Below the pieces are notes generated by a model. That model saw only the letters and a program-made list of their open reading frames with translations. It did no database searches and had not been told where the DNA came from. The position numbers were made by a program, and so were the translations under genes. Shown in pieces: positions 1 through 10,786 of a DNA stretch of 64,000 nucleotides (position 1 is its first letter; every line of letters starts with the position of its first letter). This DNA comes from Paenibacillus sp. JCM 10914 (GTDB lineage Bacteria; Bacillota; Bacilli; Paenibacillales; Paenibacillaceae): NCBI RefSeq assembly GCF_001315105.1, contig NZ_BAZR01000001.1:124001-188000 (forward strand), read 5' to 3'.

Positions 1-1
1 T

Positions 2-70
2 GTAGAGAGGTATGTACGGGAAGAGTACGGGACAGAGGTGACCATTTTTGGTAATCTGATGCGTTTTTAA
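2..70 (+). CDS. 3' end of an unidentified gene (partial)
   Basis: An open frame runs from the window edge to a TAA at 68-70 and encodes the last 22 residues of a protein whose start lies outside the window. The tail is charged and then hydrophobic (ends in Gly-Asn-Leu-Met-Arg-Phe). It converges on the AraC-family gene with only 31 bases between the two stops. The fragment is too short to name a family. It is called coding only because the frame is open to the edge and codon use looks normal. Confidence 0.4.
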   Translation, partial: VERYVREEYGTEVTIFGNLMRF

Positions 71-101
71 TCAGTTTATTATCGGTTCGGTTCCATATCA
101 T

Positions 102-2414
102 TTAGAGTGCGGTTTTGTACTTGCTCCTGTATTGCCCCGGCGTCATGCCCTCCAGCTTGCGAAATGAGCGGATAAAGTTCTGTGAATTGTTATAGCTGAG
201 TTTCTCCGCGATGTCCTTGATCGGCATCTCCGTTTCGACAAGCCATTTTTTCGACATCTTGAACCGGTATTGGGTGAGATATTCGCTAAAGGACATATTT
301 GTTTCTTTCTTGAATACACTGCTTAAGTAAAAATTGTTATAATGCAGTCGGACTGCGCATTCCTCCAGCGTAATGTTGCGGTCGAATTCATTGCGAATCA
401 TCTCGATGATCTGCTCGGACAGATTCTGGTACTGGGAGTCCTGCCGATCTCGGAATACCCTCGCCATCGGGCGAATCATCCGCTCCTTGAACCAAGCTTC
501 AATGTCGGAGCTTGTATAGAGTCGCAACAATTCCTCCACCAGCGAGCTGTCATGAATATTCAATTGCTCCATCATGATGCCGTTCTCCTGCATGACAATC
601 ATTAAGTCATTGAGTAGCCGAATCAGCGAGAGCTGGTATTCATGCGGGGTGCGATCCTTGCGGAACACTTCCGCGAGCCAATCGTGCAGCAGTTCCTCAG
701 CCCGCTCTTCCTCGGCCAGTTTGATGGCATCGATCAATTCGTTCTCGATCTGTACAGGGTAGAAGTAAATACGGGTATGTTGGCCGGAATTCAAGCTGAA
801 ATACGGTATGATGACACCGGTACCAAGCTTGATCCGGTGCTTCAGTGCTTCCAGCCCCTCTTGATAGGCACGGGAAGTTTTGGCTAGATTCTTATAGGGC
901 AGGCTAATTCCGATACTTACCTCGAGATCAAGGAAAGCGCGCGTCGTTTTTTGAATGTCCTCGGACAACGTATAGATGTAATCATGGAACGCTTCATTGG
1001 ATATCCGCTCACGACCGATCAGCGTCGCTTGGGTCTGATCGACGATGACGGAGGGAAGGCGGTGCGAAGAAGGGATCATCTCTTCAATGATATTGTGAAT
1101 GGCAAACAGCAGCAGATCCCCGTCTTTGCGTTCGTATCTTGTCTCGTCCAACTGGTCAATCTGCAAGGTGAACACGGCCATCTGATCCCAACTCGCAACC
1201 TGCTCTTCCAAGCCGAATAACTCGATCTGTTCTTCCATTTCCGGGGCGCTGATCTTGCCCAAGAATAGCTTGTGCAAGAAAAACGTTCGTACTTGCTGGC
1301 TATTCTGACGGAGTTCGCCACGGAGCTTGGCATTGGAATTGAACATATCGCGGATATGTTCATCGATAATCTGCAACTCGCTTTTTTTATTCGCTCTGAT
1401 TTCGGGCAGACGCTGAGCGATATGTTCAAAAATATGGCGGATCGGCGTGTACATTTTCCGAGTTCCCAGCCATACGAGAAGCACGCTGCAAGCGATCATC
1501 AGCAAGCAGATGTACAGGGTAAACCAGCCGATCGAACGGGATTCCTTGGTGATCGCCGCCATTTCTGTGAACGAAGCGTAAATCCAGCCGTTAAAGTCGG
1601 AACGAACGTAGGTGACCGATACCGGCTTGTTATCGATTCTCGTCTCAAACTGCCCGGAGTTGCCGTCGAACCGGTCCAGGTCCTCGGTCTGATAACCGTG
1701 ATCGGTTAAATATCGCCCGACCTGATTCTGCTCGGGATGGACGATCATGCGGTAGTTATGGTCGAGGACCATGACCTCGCGGGCATCCGCGGGGCTGTCG
1801 ATCATTGCAGCCAGAGAGCAACTCGGAATTGTAGCCAGCGCTACCCCGCGGGTCGTGGACGACGATAGGGGCATTTTTTTGATCAAGGCAATCGTATACG
1901 GGCAAGCATAGCTCTGCGTATCCGCGGAACCAAGCATCTCCGTCTCGATCAGCATCCAGTTGGAATTGCCCGGAAGTTCCATTAGTGACAGCAGCATATT
2001 TTTGGAAGCGTATTCATTAAACTCGTACATGCCGCGATTATTGATCAGCCAGTTGGTTGTCGCATTGGCCAGAATGACATCGGTGACGCGGGTATCGGGC
2101 GATTGAAGCAGACTAAGTTCTTCGCGCAGCTTATTATAAAGTTGAAAGTCATAGTAGGATAAGGGCCGATACAGGGCGCTCTGCAGAATGTTGGAGTTGA
2201 TGACGTAGTTCAACGTATAATCAACCGTCCTCAGAACCTGTTCGAGGTTGCTGTTCGTTTGATTCATAATCTGAATGTTGCTGCTGTTCACGTGGCTCTG
2301 GACCGAGTTGGAAGATTTCATGAATGAGAAGAAACCGAGGACAGCGAGAGGGATGATGCTAATCATGCAGCCGAACAGGACCATTTTGGAATAAAAGCTT
2401 CTTTTTGGATGCAA
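102..2414 (-). CDS. Membrane-bound AraC-family transcriptional regulator (Cache-type sensor, YesN-like)
   Basis: About 770 residues. It has an N-terminal membrane segment (about residues 12-32), an extracytoplasmic sensor of about 260 residues, and a second membrane segment (about 295-318). A cytoplasmic linker follows, then a C-terminal AraC double helix-turn-helix (about the last 100 residues, with the typical 'LSSVFKKETNMSFSEYL' pattern and a final 'PGQYRSKY'). This one-component architecture is common in Paenibacillus beside sugar importers and probably senses a saccharide or a loaded binding protein. It is divergent from the binding-protein gene at 2549, which it likely controls. The start is a TTG at 2414, because GGGAAGGTG lies 6 bases upstream; a longer frame begins at a TTG at 2438 with no better ribosome site. 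Confidence 0.9.
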   Translation of the reverse strand: MHPKRSFYSKMVLFGCMISIIPLAVLGFFSFMKSSNSVQSHVNSSNIQIMNQTNSNLEQVLRTVDYTLNYVINSNILQSALYRPLSYYDFQLYNKLREELSLLQSPDTRVTDVILANATTNWLINNRGMYEFNEYASKNMLLSLMELPGNSNWMLIETEMLGSADTQSYACPYTIALIKKMPLSSSTTRGVALATIPSCSLAAMIDSPADAREVMVLDHNYRMIVHPEQNQVGRYLTDHGYQTEDLDRFDGNSGQFETRIDNKPVSVTYVRSDFNGWIYASFTEMAAITKESRSIGWFTLYICLLMIACSVLLVWLGTRKMYTPIRHIFEHIAQRLPEIRANKKSELQIIDEHIRDMFNSNAKLRGELRQNSQQVRTFFLHKLFLGKISAPEMEEQIELFGLEEQVASWDQMAVFTLQIDQLDETRYERKDGDLLLFAIHNIIEEMIPSSHRLPSVIVDQTQATLIGRERISNEAFHDYIYTLSEDIQKTTRAFLDLEVSIGISLPYKNLAKTSRAYQEGLEALKHRIKLGTGVIIPYFSLNSGQHTRIYFYPVQIENELIDAIKLAEEERAEELLHDWLAEVFRKDRTPHEYQLSLIRLLNDLMIVMQENGIMMEQLNIHDSSLVEELLRLYTSSDIEAWFKERMIRPMARVFRDRQDSQYQNLSEQIIEMIRNEFDRNITLEECAVRLHYNNFYLSSVFKKETNMSFSEYLTQYRFKMSKKWLVETEMPIKDIAEKLSYNNSQNFIRSFRKLEGMTPGQYRSKYKTAL

Positions 2415-2548
2415 TAGGTACACCTTCCCGTTTAACAAAGTGTATAATCATTGTATGAGTAACGCTGGATTCTATCAATAATCATTTCCTGTGGAATAAT
2501 CACTTCATTTGATCATCGAGCGTTTATGGGGGCGGGGAGGTACAATGC

Positions 2549-4092
2549 TTGAGGAGTCGACGAGTTACATTCGCGGTTCTACTATTATTGCTGCTAGTCG
2601 TTTCATTGGTATGGATCTATTTGGCCGGTTCAGCCGTCAGTGATTCGCAAGGGAATATCTCCGAAAGAGCCCCTGTCAGCATCTCGATTATGGCTAATCT
2701 GCATACCCAGATCATTCCCTCCGATCAAATCGAGAAACTGATCGAAGAGAAGACGAATACGCAATTATCCATCAGTTGGGTACCTGACGGAAGCTATGAT
2801 GAGAAAGTGTACGCCTCGCTGGCGACAGGAATGTTGCCCAAAGTGTTGTACTTGAAGAATGCTGCCTCATTATCTCATTTCAGAGACGATATTCGCAGCG
2901 GGATATTTTGGGAGATCGGTCCATATCTGGAGCAATATCCGAATCTGCGTCAGCTGAAACCGGAAGTGTTGAACAATACAACGATCGACGGCAAGTTGTA
3001 CACGCTTTATCAGGAGAGACCGCTCGCAAGGCAAGGCATCATTTACCGCAAGGACTGGGCGGATGCGCTCGGACTGTCAGCACCTGATACGCTGGATGAT
3101 CTCTACGAGATGTTGAAAGGGTTTACATATGGGGATCCCGACGGCAACGGCTTGGATGATACGCTCGGACTGGCCGATCGAAATGATCTGATCTACGGCG
3201 CTTTCAAGACGATTAGCTCCTATTTCGGGGCCCCTAACAACTGGGGATGGTACAACGATTCGCTTCAGCCCGAATTCGTATTCCCGCAATACCGGGAGAC
3301 GATGAAGTGGTTTCGCAAGCTTCATACCGAAGGTTTGATTAATGCGGACTTTGCCATTACGAGCAAGACGGATCAGCAGGAGCTGTTCGTCACGGGCAAG
3401 GCCGGCGTATATATCGGGGCCATGGGAGACGTATTGACGCTGGAATCGAGGCTGCGCGCGAATGACAAGTCGGCCACGCTGGACGTGCACAATCGGGTTC
3501 GCGGTCCCGAGAAGTATGGCATTTGGGCGTCTCAGGGATATGTACCGTTGTCTTGTTTCCGAAGTCAGCCATCGCCACAGAAGAAGAGCTGCATGAAGTG
3601 CTGGCGTTTTTCGATGCCTTGATGAGCCCCGAGCTTGCGAATCTGCTTTACTGGGGCGTCGAAGGTACGCACTATACGGTTCAGGATGGCAAAGCGATGG
3701 CAGCGGGTAATTTTGAACTTAGGGAGAAAGATGTAAAGCCTTATCAAGCCTTAATGGTTGGGGGGATCAGCACGATACCGGGAATGCTTCAGCCAATTAC
3801 GCTCAATCCGGTTAAGGATAAAGCCGAGCGGCTGATCATCGATAATGAACGCTTTCTGATTAACGATCCAACATCACCGCTCGAGTCTCTGCTGTATAAC
3901 GAAATTGGCGTACGTCTTCACGAAAGGATGCGGGATGCTACCTATCAATTCATACTCGGCATGCTGGATGAGGAAGGCTATGAGCAGGAAATTGAACATT
4001 GGAAGGAGGATGGAGGGCAGGAAATCATCGATGAATACAACGCTTCGTATCGAAGCACGGTCAACGAATACTTGCTTGATGATAACCGTTAG
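2549..4092 (+). CDS. Extracellular solute-binding protein of a sugar ABC importer, copy 1 (frameshifted)
   Basis: Predicted to bind an oligosaccharide outside the membrane and hand it to the permeases encoded downstream. The TTG start follows GGGGAGG. A hydrophobic N-terminal segment (residues 8-27) serves as signal or anchor; no lipobox Cys is visible. The frame breaks near 3541: the first part ends at 3622 and the rest continues in another frame to 4092. Alignment with copy 2 (4295-5856) shows the expected Gly-Tyr-Gly-(Ser/Thr)-Val at the break, which one extra G would restore, giving 514 residues, normal for the YtcQ-like family. It is followed by its own terminator, so it may be expressed apart from the permeases. 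The frameshift may be a sequence error. Confidence 0.85.
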
Positions 4093-4121
4093 GGAAGCAA
4101 CGATTCCCTAACGGTTTTTTC
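4084..4121 (+). terminator. Rho-independent terminator overlapping the stop codon of binding protein copy 1
   Basis: Perfect 12-base arms (AACCGTTAGGGA and TCCCTAACGGTT) with a 9-base loop are followed by six Ts. The left arm contains the TAG stop codon at 4090-4092. Confidence 0.9.
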
Positions 4122-4294
4122 TATTGGCCGCTAACTTTATAGTCTTCATAATCATTAGATTAGGTTCTGCCTGCCAAGTCATCGAACAAGCGTGCTTCCG
4201 GGTTACCTTATCCTGGGATTATATACGCAACCGGAAGCTATCATCTAAGCTGATTTCTGTCAGACCAAATCATATGAACGACGGAGGTCAGAAG

Positions 4295-5856
4295 ATGATG
4301 AAGAAAAAAGCCAGCTTCATGCTGGCAATGGTAACCGCTTTGGCTGTATTGGCTGGTTGCGGCGGGAATGCCGCAGCACCTGCGACCAGGGCCGCGGCAA
4401 CTCCGGCAGTACAGGCAGTACCAACACGGACAAACAAGTCGAGAAGCCTAGTGAGCCTATGAACATCTCGATTATGGCTAATCTGCATACCCCCGAAGTG
4501 CCTTCCGACATGATCGAGAAATTGCTGGAAGAGAAGACGAATACGAAGCTGGATATCCAATGGGTTCCGGACGGCACTTATGATGAGAAAGTGAATGCTT
4601 CGTTTGCCACCGGCACATTGCCGAAAGTTACGTATTTGAAGAATGCCGCTTCGCTCGTGAACATGCGCGATGCAATCCGCAACGGCCAATTCTGGGAAAT
4701 CGGTCCGCTCCTGGATCAATATCCGAACCTGAGCAATTTGAAGCCCGAGGTATTGAAGAATACAGCCGTGGACGGAAAAATTTATGCACTCTATCGCGAA
4801 GTGCCGCTCTCGCGCCAAGGGATCATTTATCGCAAGGATTGGGCCGATAAGCTGGGACTGGGCGCACCAACCACGATTGATGAGTTCTACGACATGCTGA
4901 AACAATTTAAAGAGAATGATCCGGATGACAACGGCAAGGACGACACCATTCCGCTTACCGACCGGAACGACCTGATCTATGGTGCTTTCAAGACGATCAG
5001 CTCCTGGTTCGGCACTCCTAACAATTGGGGAGAGAAGGATGGCAAGCTCGCGCCGGAGTTTATGTTCCCTGAGTATATGGAGACCATGAAATTTTTCAAG
5101 AAGCTTCATCAGGAGGGATTGATTAATCAGGACTTCCCGGTTACCAGTAAGACCGATCAGCAAAATCTATTCATTACCGGTAAATCCGGCGTTTACATCG
5201 GGGCCATGGGGGATGTCTCGAGCTTGCATCCCAAAGTAATCGAAGTGAACGAGAACGCAGTACTCGATGTGCAGAACAATATCGATGGCGGCCCGAACGG
5301 GTTTGGCGTATGGTCCGTCCCTGGTTATGGCTCGGTTATACTGTTCCCGAAGACAGCGATTAAATCAGAAGACGAGTTGAAGGGAGTGCTGGCGTTCATG
5401 GATCAGATGATGAGCCCGGAGCTGGGTAACCTGATCTATTGGGGAGTTGAAGGACAGCACCATGCGCTAAAGGACGGACGAGTCGTTCCTTCGGATGATA
5501 CGAAGCTGACTGACCGCGAAGTGAAACCGTATCAGGCGATGCAAGTGGGCGGGCCTCTGACGATTGAGGGGTTCTACGAGCCTGAACATACGTTGCCCGT
5601 TAAGGCGAAGTCTGAAGAAATGATCGTAGAGAACAACGATTATTTGATCGAAGACCCTGCTGCGGCACTAGATTCCAAGACGTTCAACGAAAAAGGCGTG
5701 CAACTGCAAGAAATGATCAAGGACGGTACGTACCGTTTCATGCTTGGCGATATCGACGAGGCCGGATTCCAATCCGTCGTGGATCATTGGCTGAAGAGCG
5801 GTGGTCAGCAAATCATAGACGAATTGAACGCATCTTATGAGTTGTCCAAATCCTGA
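4295..5856 (+). CDS. Extracellular solute-binding lipoprotein of a sugar ABC importer, copy 2 (frameshifted)
   Basis: Lipid-anchored receptor for the permeases that follow. The start ATG-ATG at 4295 follows CGGAGG. The signal peptide has a Lys-rich start, a hydrophobic core and a lipobox Leu-Ala-Gly-Cys. The lipobox is in one frame and the mature protein in another; the switch falls near 4395, in a Gly/Ser-rich linker, and fits loss of one base. Repair gives 520 residues. The mature part is closely related to copy 1 along its whole length (shared Asn/Ser-Ile-Ser-Ile-Met-Ala-Asn-Leu-His start). The pair therefore arose by tandem duplication. Family: YtcQ/LipO-type binding proteins of Paenibacillus. 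The exact sugar cannot be read from sequence. Confidence 0.87.
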
Positions 5857-5940
5857 TTCTACCCCTGTATGAAGGATCAAGGAGGCTGCCCTAGTGCAGT
5901 CTCCTGGGCATCTTCGCGGACAGAAAGGAAGTTAAAGCAG

Positions 5941-6903
5941 ATGAGTGAAACCACGGTTAAAGTCGGCATGAACCCCAAAGCTTCCAAGCCCAAGCAAGAA
6001 TCCGGTCGTCTGAGAAGGATTATGAAGAACAAGGCGATTTATCTGATGATACTTCCGGGTTTTTTATACTTTCTTATTTTTAAATACGTTCCCATGTCTG
6101 GATTGCTGATCGCGTTTCAGGATTACCAGGCCTATCTCGGGGTTACGAATAGCCCGTGGGTGGGGCTGAAGCATTTTGAGCGTTTATTTAGCGAGCCGAT
6201 GTTTTTTACGATTTTGCGCAATACGCTGTTGTTGTTTTTCATGAACCTGCTGTTTTATTTTCCTGTACCGATTATTTTGGCATTGATGCTAAATGAAGTG
6301 CGGCGTGAAGTATTCAAGCGGTTTATTCAGACCTTGGTCTATATCCCCCACTTCATGTCCTGGGTCATTATCGTGTCCATCTCGTTCGTCATGCTTTCGA
6401 TGGACCGCGGGATTATTAATGAACTGCTTGTCATGATGGGTTTGGACAAAATCAACTTCCTCATGAGCAGCGACTGGTTCAGGCCAATGTACATCATGCA
6501 GGTCATATGGCGTGAGGCGGGCTGGGGCACGATTATTTATCTCGCGGCTATGGCGGCGATCGATCCCGGTCTGTACGAGGCCTCCCGCATGGACGGAGCC
6601 AGCCGTTTTCGGCAAATGTGGCATATCACGCTCCCGTCGATTCGGAGTGTCATCGTGGTGCTGTTGATCTTGAAGATCGGGGACGTGCTGGAACTTGGAT
6701 TCGAACATGTCTATCTCCTCTTAAACTCGATGAACCGGGAAGTAGCGGAGATTTTTGATACGTATGTGTACACGGCGGGTCTGAAGCAGGGGCAATTCAG
6801 TTTCAGTACCGCGGTCGGTTTCTTCAAATCGTTAATCGGTCTGATTCTCGTGATGCTGGCGAACCAACTGGCCAAAAAAGCCGGAGAAGAAGGCATTTAC
6901 TAA
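5941..6903 (+). CDS. Sugar ABC transporter permease (LplB/YteP type)
   Basis: Inner subunit of the importer, 320 residues with about six membrane segments. The EAA loop, which contacts the ATPase, is visible at about residues 215-235 (Tyr-Glu-Ala-Ser-Arg-Met-Asp-Gly-Ala). The start at 5941 follows AAGGAAG; the frame is open upstream to 5869 but has no ribosome site there. It lies 84 bases after binding protein copy 2 and 18 bases before the second permease, so the three form one operon. No ATPase gene is present here. As in other importers of this class, a shared MsmX-type ATPase encoded elsewhere is expected. Confidence 0.92.
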   Translation: MSETTVKVGMNPKASKPKQESGRLRRIMKNKAIYLMILPGFLYFLIFKYVPMSGLLIAFQDYQAYLGVTNSPWVGLKHFERLFSEPMFFTILRNTLLLFFMNLLFYFPVPIILALMLNEVRREVFKRFIQTLVYIPHFMSWVIIVSISFVMLSMDRGIINELLVMMGLDKINFLMSSDWFRPMYIMQVIWREAGWGTIIYLAAMAAIDPGLYEASRMDGASRFRQMWHITLPSIRSVIVVLLILKIGDVLELGFEHVYLLLNSMNREVAEIFDTYVYTAGLKQGQFSFSTAVGFFKSLIGLILVMLANQLAKKAGEEGIY

Positions 6904-6921
6904 TCTGCGAAAGGTGGAGCT

Positions 6922-7803
6922 ATGATGGTACAAGATAAAACGATATCAAGCCGCATTTTTGATGTCGTGAACTATACGCTGCTCTTGATCATTGGCCTGG
7001 TTACCATTCTGCCTTTTCTTCATGTCATCGCCGGTTCATTCACGACGGTGACGGAGCTTGCGCAGAAGCAGTTCGTTCTGTTTCCGACGGTATGGTCGCT
7101 GGATGCTTACAAATACGTGTTCTCAACCAATACGGTCATCCGTTCGCTGGGGGTGTCCATCAGTGTCACCTCGCTCGGCACGTTGTTCAGCATGCTGCTG
7201 ACTTGTCTGATGGCTTACGGACTGTCCCGCAAAGATTTGGATGGACGGAAATTCATCATGTTTATGGTGTTGTTTACGATGTTGTTCAGCGGCGGTATGA
7301 TCCCAACGTTTCTCGTGGTGAAAGAGATGGGGTTGATTGATACCTATGCAGCGCTTGTTGTACCGACGGCGATTAACGCCTTCAATCTGATCATTATGCG
7401 AAATTTCTTTCAGAATTTGCCTGAAGGTCTTGAGGAATCAGCCAAAATCGATGGTGCCGGCGACTGGGGAATTTTGTTCCGGATCGTCATTCCGCTGTCC
7501 ATGCCTGCGATCGCTACGATCTCGCTGTTCTATGCGGTGACGTACTGGAACACGTACATGCAGGCGATTCTGTACCTGAACGATGCAGCCAAATGGCCGG
7601 TCCAGGTGATTCTCCGGCAGATCGTCATCTTGGCAAGCGGGCTTGCTGCCGATACTTCGGGCATGGATGAATTTGTCCGGCCGCCGGAACAGACGGTCAA
7701 GATGGCCGTGATCGTAGTAGCGACTTTACCGATCCTGATCGTATATCCGTTTTTGCAGAAGCATTTTGCCAAGGGTGCGCTGTTAGGTTCCATTAAAGGA
7801 TAA
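6922..7803 (+). CDS. Sugar ABC transporter permease (YtcP type)
   Basis: Second membrane subunit of the importer, 293 residues with six predicted membrane segments and the EAA loop near residues 168-190 (Leu-Glu-Glu-Ser-Ala-Lys-Ile-Asp-Gly-Ala-Gly-Asp). The C-terminus ends in the family-typical 'KGALLGSIKG'. The ATG at 6922 follows AGGTGGAGC. The stop is 11 bases before the glycosidase gene, so import and hydrolysis are likely co-transcribed. Confidence 0.93.
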   Translation: MMVQDKTISSRIFDVVNYTLLLIIGLVTILPFLHVIAGSFTTVTELAQKQFVLFPTVWSLDAYKYVFSTNTVIRSLGVSISVTSLGTLFSMLLTCLMAYGLSRKDLDGRKFIMFMVLFTMLFSGGMIPTFLVVKEMGLIDTYAALVVPTAINAFNLIIMRNFFQNLPEGLEESAKIDGAGDWGILFRIVIPLSMPAIATISLFYAVTYWNTYMQAILYLNDAAKWPVQVILRQIVILASGLAADTSGMDEFVRPPEQTVKMAVIVVATLPILIVYPFLQKHFAKGALLGSIKG

Positions 7804-7814
7804 GGGGGCTGACG

Positions 7815-9223
7815 ATGACTACAGGTACAGAGATGCTTATTATTGGTGGCAATTTTGCCGACCCGTCGGTTATTCGGGTTGGCGAGGATTATTATATGAC
7901 ACATTCCTCCTATAAGTTAACGCCGGGACTGATCATCTGGCATTCTCGTGATCTTCTGCATTGGAACCGTTTTTCGGCGGCTTTGATGACTTACGTCGGG
8001 GATGTATGGGCGCCGGATTTCGTTCACCATGAGGGAAAGTTCTATATCTATTTTCCGGCGGGACGCTCGAACTGGGTGGTGACTGCGCAGAATCCGGCAG
8101 GTCCGTGGAGTGAGCCGATCGATTTAGGCATTAAGGGAATCGACCCGGGTCACACCGTGGGTCCAGACGGTAAGCGTTATCTGCACATGTCAGGCGGTGG
8201 TTTCGTAGAGCTAACCGACGATGGACTTGCCGTGGCAGGCGAGGTCAGTCAGGTGTATGAGGGTTGGAAGTACCCGCAGGAATGGGTGGTGGAAGCCTAC
8301 AGCCTGGAAGGGCCGAAGGTCACTTATCATGAAGGCTATTACTATTTAACGGTTGCCGTGGGGGGAACCGCAGGTCCGCCTACAAGTCATATGGCCGTAT
8401 CTTCGAGATCAAGGACGCCATGGGGACCGTGGGAGCATTCACCCTATAATCCGATCATTCACACACGCTCCAGCGCAGAGCCGTGGTGGTCGAAAGGACA
8501 TGCTTCGTTAATCGATACGCCTGCAGGCGAATGGTGGATCGTCTACCATGCGTATGCAGGCGGATACCACACGCTGGGGAGGCAGACGTTGCTTGAACGG
8601 GTGGAGTGGACAGCCGACGGTTGGTTCCGGATATCGGACGGTTTAGCTATGAATAGTGTTGATACGCCGCTGCTGACGTCATTCCACGATGATTTCGAAT
8701 CAACTGCGTTGGGGTTTGAATGGCAATGCGAAGGCATGAATCCAGCAGAACGCTTCCGCTATGATTCTGGTCAGCTTTCGGTTGAAGGGACCGCAGAGAA
8801 CGAATTACATTCGCCGCTGTTTTTTATGCCCATGCATGAGCGTTATGAGGTTGAAGTAGAGGTTCGGGTAAAAGGAAACGCGGAAGGGCGGCTGCTGCTG
8901 TACTATAACGAATCAGCCTACCTCGGTATAGGGCTGCATGCCAAGGGCGTAAGTCATTTCCGCTCCTTCAAAGGCTATGGCACGATGAATCATGACGGGG
9001 GTCATGCCTATCTTAGAATCGTGAACGACGCCATATCGTATCCTTCTATTATCGCTTCGATGGTGGACCATGGATGAAGTACGACAAAGTGGTGGACGCA
9101 TCCGGTCTGCATCATAACACCTTTGGCGGTTTCCAGAGTCTGCGAATCGGTCTGGATGCCGTGAATGAAGGAACCGTAAATTTCCGGAATTTTTCTTATA
9201 GCGACATCAATCGCGGAAAGTAG
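7815..9223 (+). CDS. Glycoside hydrolase family 43 enzyme (frameshifted near its end)
   Basis: A five-bladed beta-propeller glycosidase, probably a cytoplasmic arabinofuranosidase or beta-xylosidase acting on imported oligosaccharides; no signal peptide is seen. GH43 residues are visible: Asp16 (general base, Ala-Asp-Pro-Ser), Asp110 (Ile-Asp-Pro-Gly-His) and Glu165 (general acid, Leu-Glu-Gly-Pro). A second beta-sandwich domain starts near residue 285. The frame breaks near 9031: one added base turns the off-frame tail into a beta-sandwich end (His-Ile-Val-Ser-Phe-Tyr-Tyr) that runs to a TAG at 9221-9223, for 469 residues. As printed, translation stops at 9077. The next gene's ribosome site overlaps this stop. 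Confidence 0.85.
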
Positions 9224-9234
9224 GAGTGAGTGGC

Positions 9235-10324
9235 ATGCATAGTTTGGAACGTCTTCTGGTGGACGGGGATGAACTGTTTAACGGATTTTTCGAATGGTTT
9301 GCCGGACAGTATGATCCAGGGAGCGGCGGGTTTTATTATGCCCGCAGTTCAAGAACAGCCGAGGAATTCACGCCGGATATTGAGTCGACCGCGCAAGCCA
9401 TGAATATTATGGAGCGGTGCGGCTTGCAGCATAGCTGGACGGATAGCGATAAGCAGCAGGTGATTTCCTTCTTCCAGTCCAAGCAAGATCCGCGCTGGGG
9501 ATTCTTTTATGATGATCATCCCTGATGAGACATGATGACGTCATGGTCGGACGTGCGCTTGGATATAGTCTGGGAGCGCTTCGCAAATTAGGGACCTCTC
9601 CGCTCTACCCGTTACCGGTCGACCGCCATGCGGCGCCGGATTATTGTCGTTCGCCCGAAGCTTATGCCTCATGGCTGCGCTCCGTCAGTTTAGCGAACAG
9701 CTGGCGCGGCTGCGACAGGCTCTGTAACTCCGCTCCGCACTTACAACAGATGCACCGGCAGAACGCGGACCGTATCTGACCGAGGCCATGTCCTATTTTG
9801 CTGAGAAGCAGGATGCGGTGACGGGGCTGTGGGGAGAAGGTACTCCATATGTTCGCATATCGGGGACTTTTAAGCTGCTGACTTTTTACCATCGGTTTCA
9901 TATTCCGTTGCCGCGTCCGAGAGAGATTTATGATTCCTTGCTTCAGGCATTACGGTATGAGGAGGCGGTAGACATGTGCTATATTCGCAATCCAATCAGT
10001 CTGCTGAGCGCGATGGGTCTGAGTTTACCTGCTGCGGAACTGTACGAGATCGCCGACCATACGCTGCAGAATATGCAGCGCTTGAAGCGTGAAGATGGCG
10101 GCTTCTCGAGAGAATTGGATCACTCCCCTCCAGCTCCGAATGTAGCGCAAGTGAAACCGGGTGAGTATTACCCGGATATGCCCGCAGCGGTTCCACTGGG
10201 GAAAGGAGAAGTGGAAGGGGACATGAATGCGGGAACGCAGGCTGTTCTGATTCGTTATTCTCTCCGTCAGCTTGGAGGGCTGGCGGATACCCATCTTTCA
10301 CAATCACAGCACAAGTTCTTTTGA
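9235..10324 (+). pseudogene. Broken gene for a probable alpha/alpha-toroid (terpenoid-cyclase-fold-like) protein
   Basis: Three open pieces in successive frames (to about 9510, about 9525-9680, and 9680-10324) read as one protein of about 363 residues if one base is restored near 9515 and one near 9670. In addition a TAA at 9725-9727 interrupts the third piece. Repeated helices with Gly-Gly-Phe and Trp-Gly-Phe-Phe-Tyr turns resemble alpha/alpha-barrel repeats, as in prenyltransferase-like or glycan-processing barrels. I do not recognise a named family. The ATG at 9235 follows AGGAGTG. It lies between GH43 and the cupin, which suggests a role in saccharide use. This is the only gene here that one-base repairs do not fully mend. 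Confidence 0.55.
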
Positions 10325-10434
10325 TATCCGTGATGCGAATGATAGGATATTGAGGGCCGATTGGCGAAGAAGTAGATTAAGCAGCAGAATATGAGCATTA
10401 GTCTAATGCAGGTTTGGAATAAGGAGGCTAGGAT

Positions 10435-10761
10435 ATGACCGTAATTGGTGTATGGGAGGATGCCGAGCCGGGTGTGAGACGCAGAATATTGCCACCTGGA
10501 GAGCACATAATGATGATGGAGGTTCATTTTGAAGCGGGAGCCGAAGGCTACAGGCATAGCCACCCTCACGAACAGATGAGTTATTGTCTGAAGGGGGCGA
10601 TCGAATTCTATATTGATGGTGAGCTGACTATTATTCGTCAAGGGGAATCGATTGCAATTCCCGGAGGCGCGCAACATGGAGTCAGGGCACTTGAGCCGTC
10701 AGCGCTATTGGATGGGTTCACACCCTTAAGATTGGATCTGTTAGGACATCAAGAGGGATAA
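10435..10761 (+). CDS. Small cupin-domain protein, KdgF-like
   Basis: 108 residues forming one beta-barrel. The cupin metal motif is clear: His-Ser-His-Pro-His-Glu-Gln at about residues 39-45, then a Gly-Glu-Ser turn and Ile-Pro-Gly-Gly-Ala-Gln-His-Gly. KdgF proteins of this form open unsaturated uronate sugars during pectin and alginate breakdown. That role fits the glycosidase and esterase neighbours but is inferred from motif and context only. The ATG at 10435 follows AAGGAGG. It lies 25 bases before the esterase gene. Confidence 0.72.
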   Translation: MTVIGVWEDAEPGVRRRILPPGEHIMMMEVHFEAGAEGYRHSHPHEQMSYCLKGAIEFYIDGELTIIRQGESIAIPGGAQHGVRALEPSALLDGFTPLRLDLLGHQEG

Positions 10762-10786
10762 GACAATAGAGGGGGGCAAGCGATTC

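Noticed and set aside
4288..5163. 291-codon open frame on the minus strand across binding protein copy 2
   Set aside because: It is a mirror of a strongly biased coding frame on the plus strand, with no ribosome site and no domain. A similar mirror frame appears at the same place opposite copy 1.
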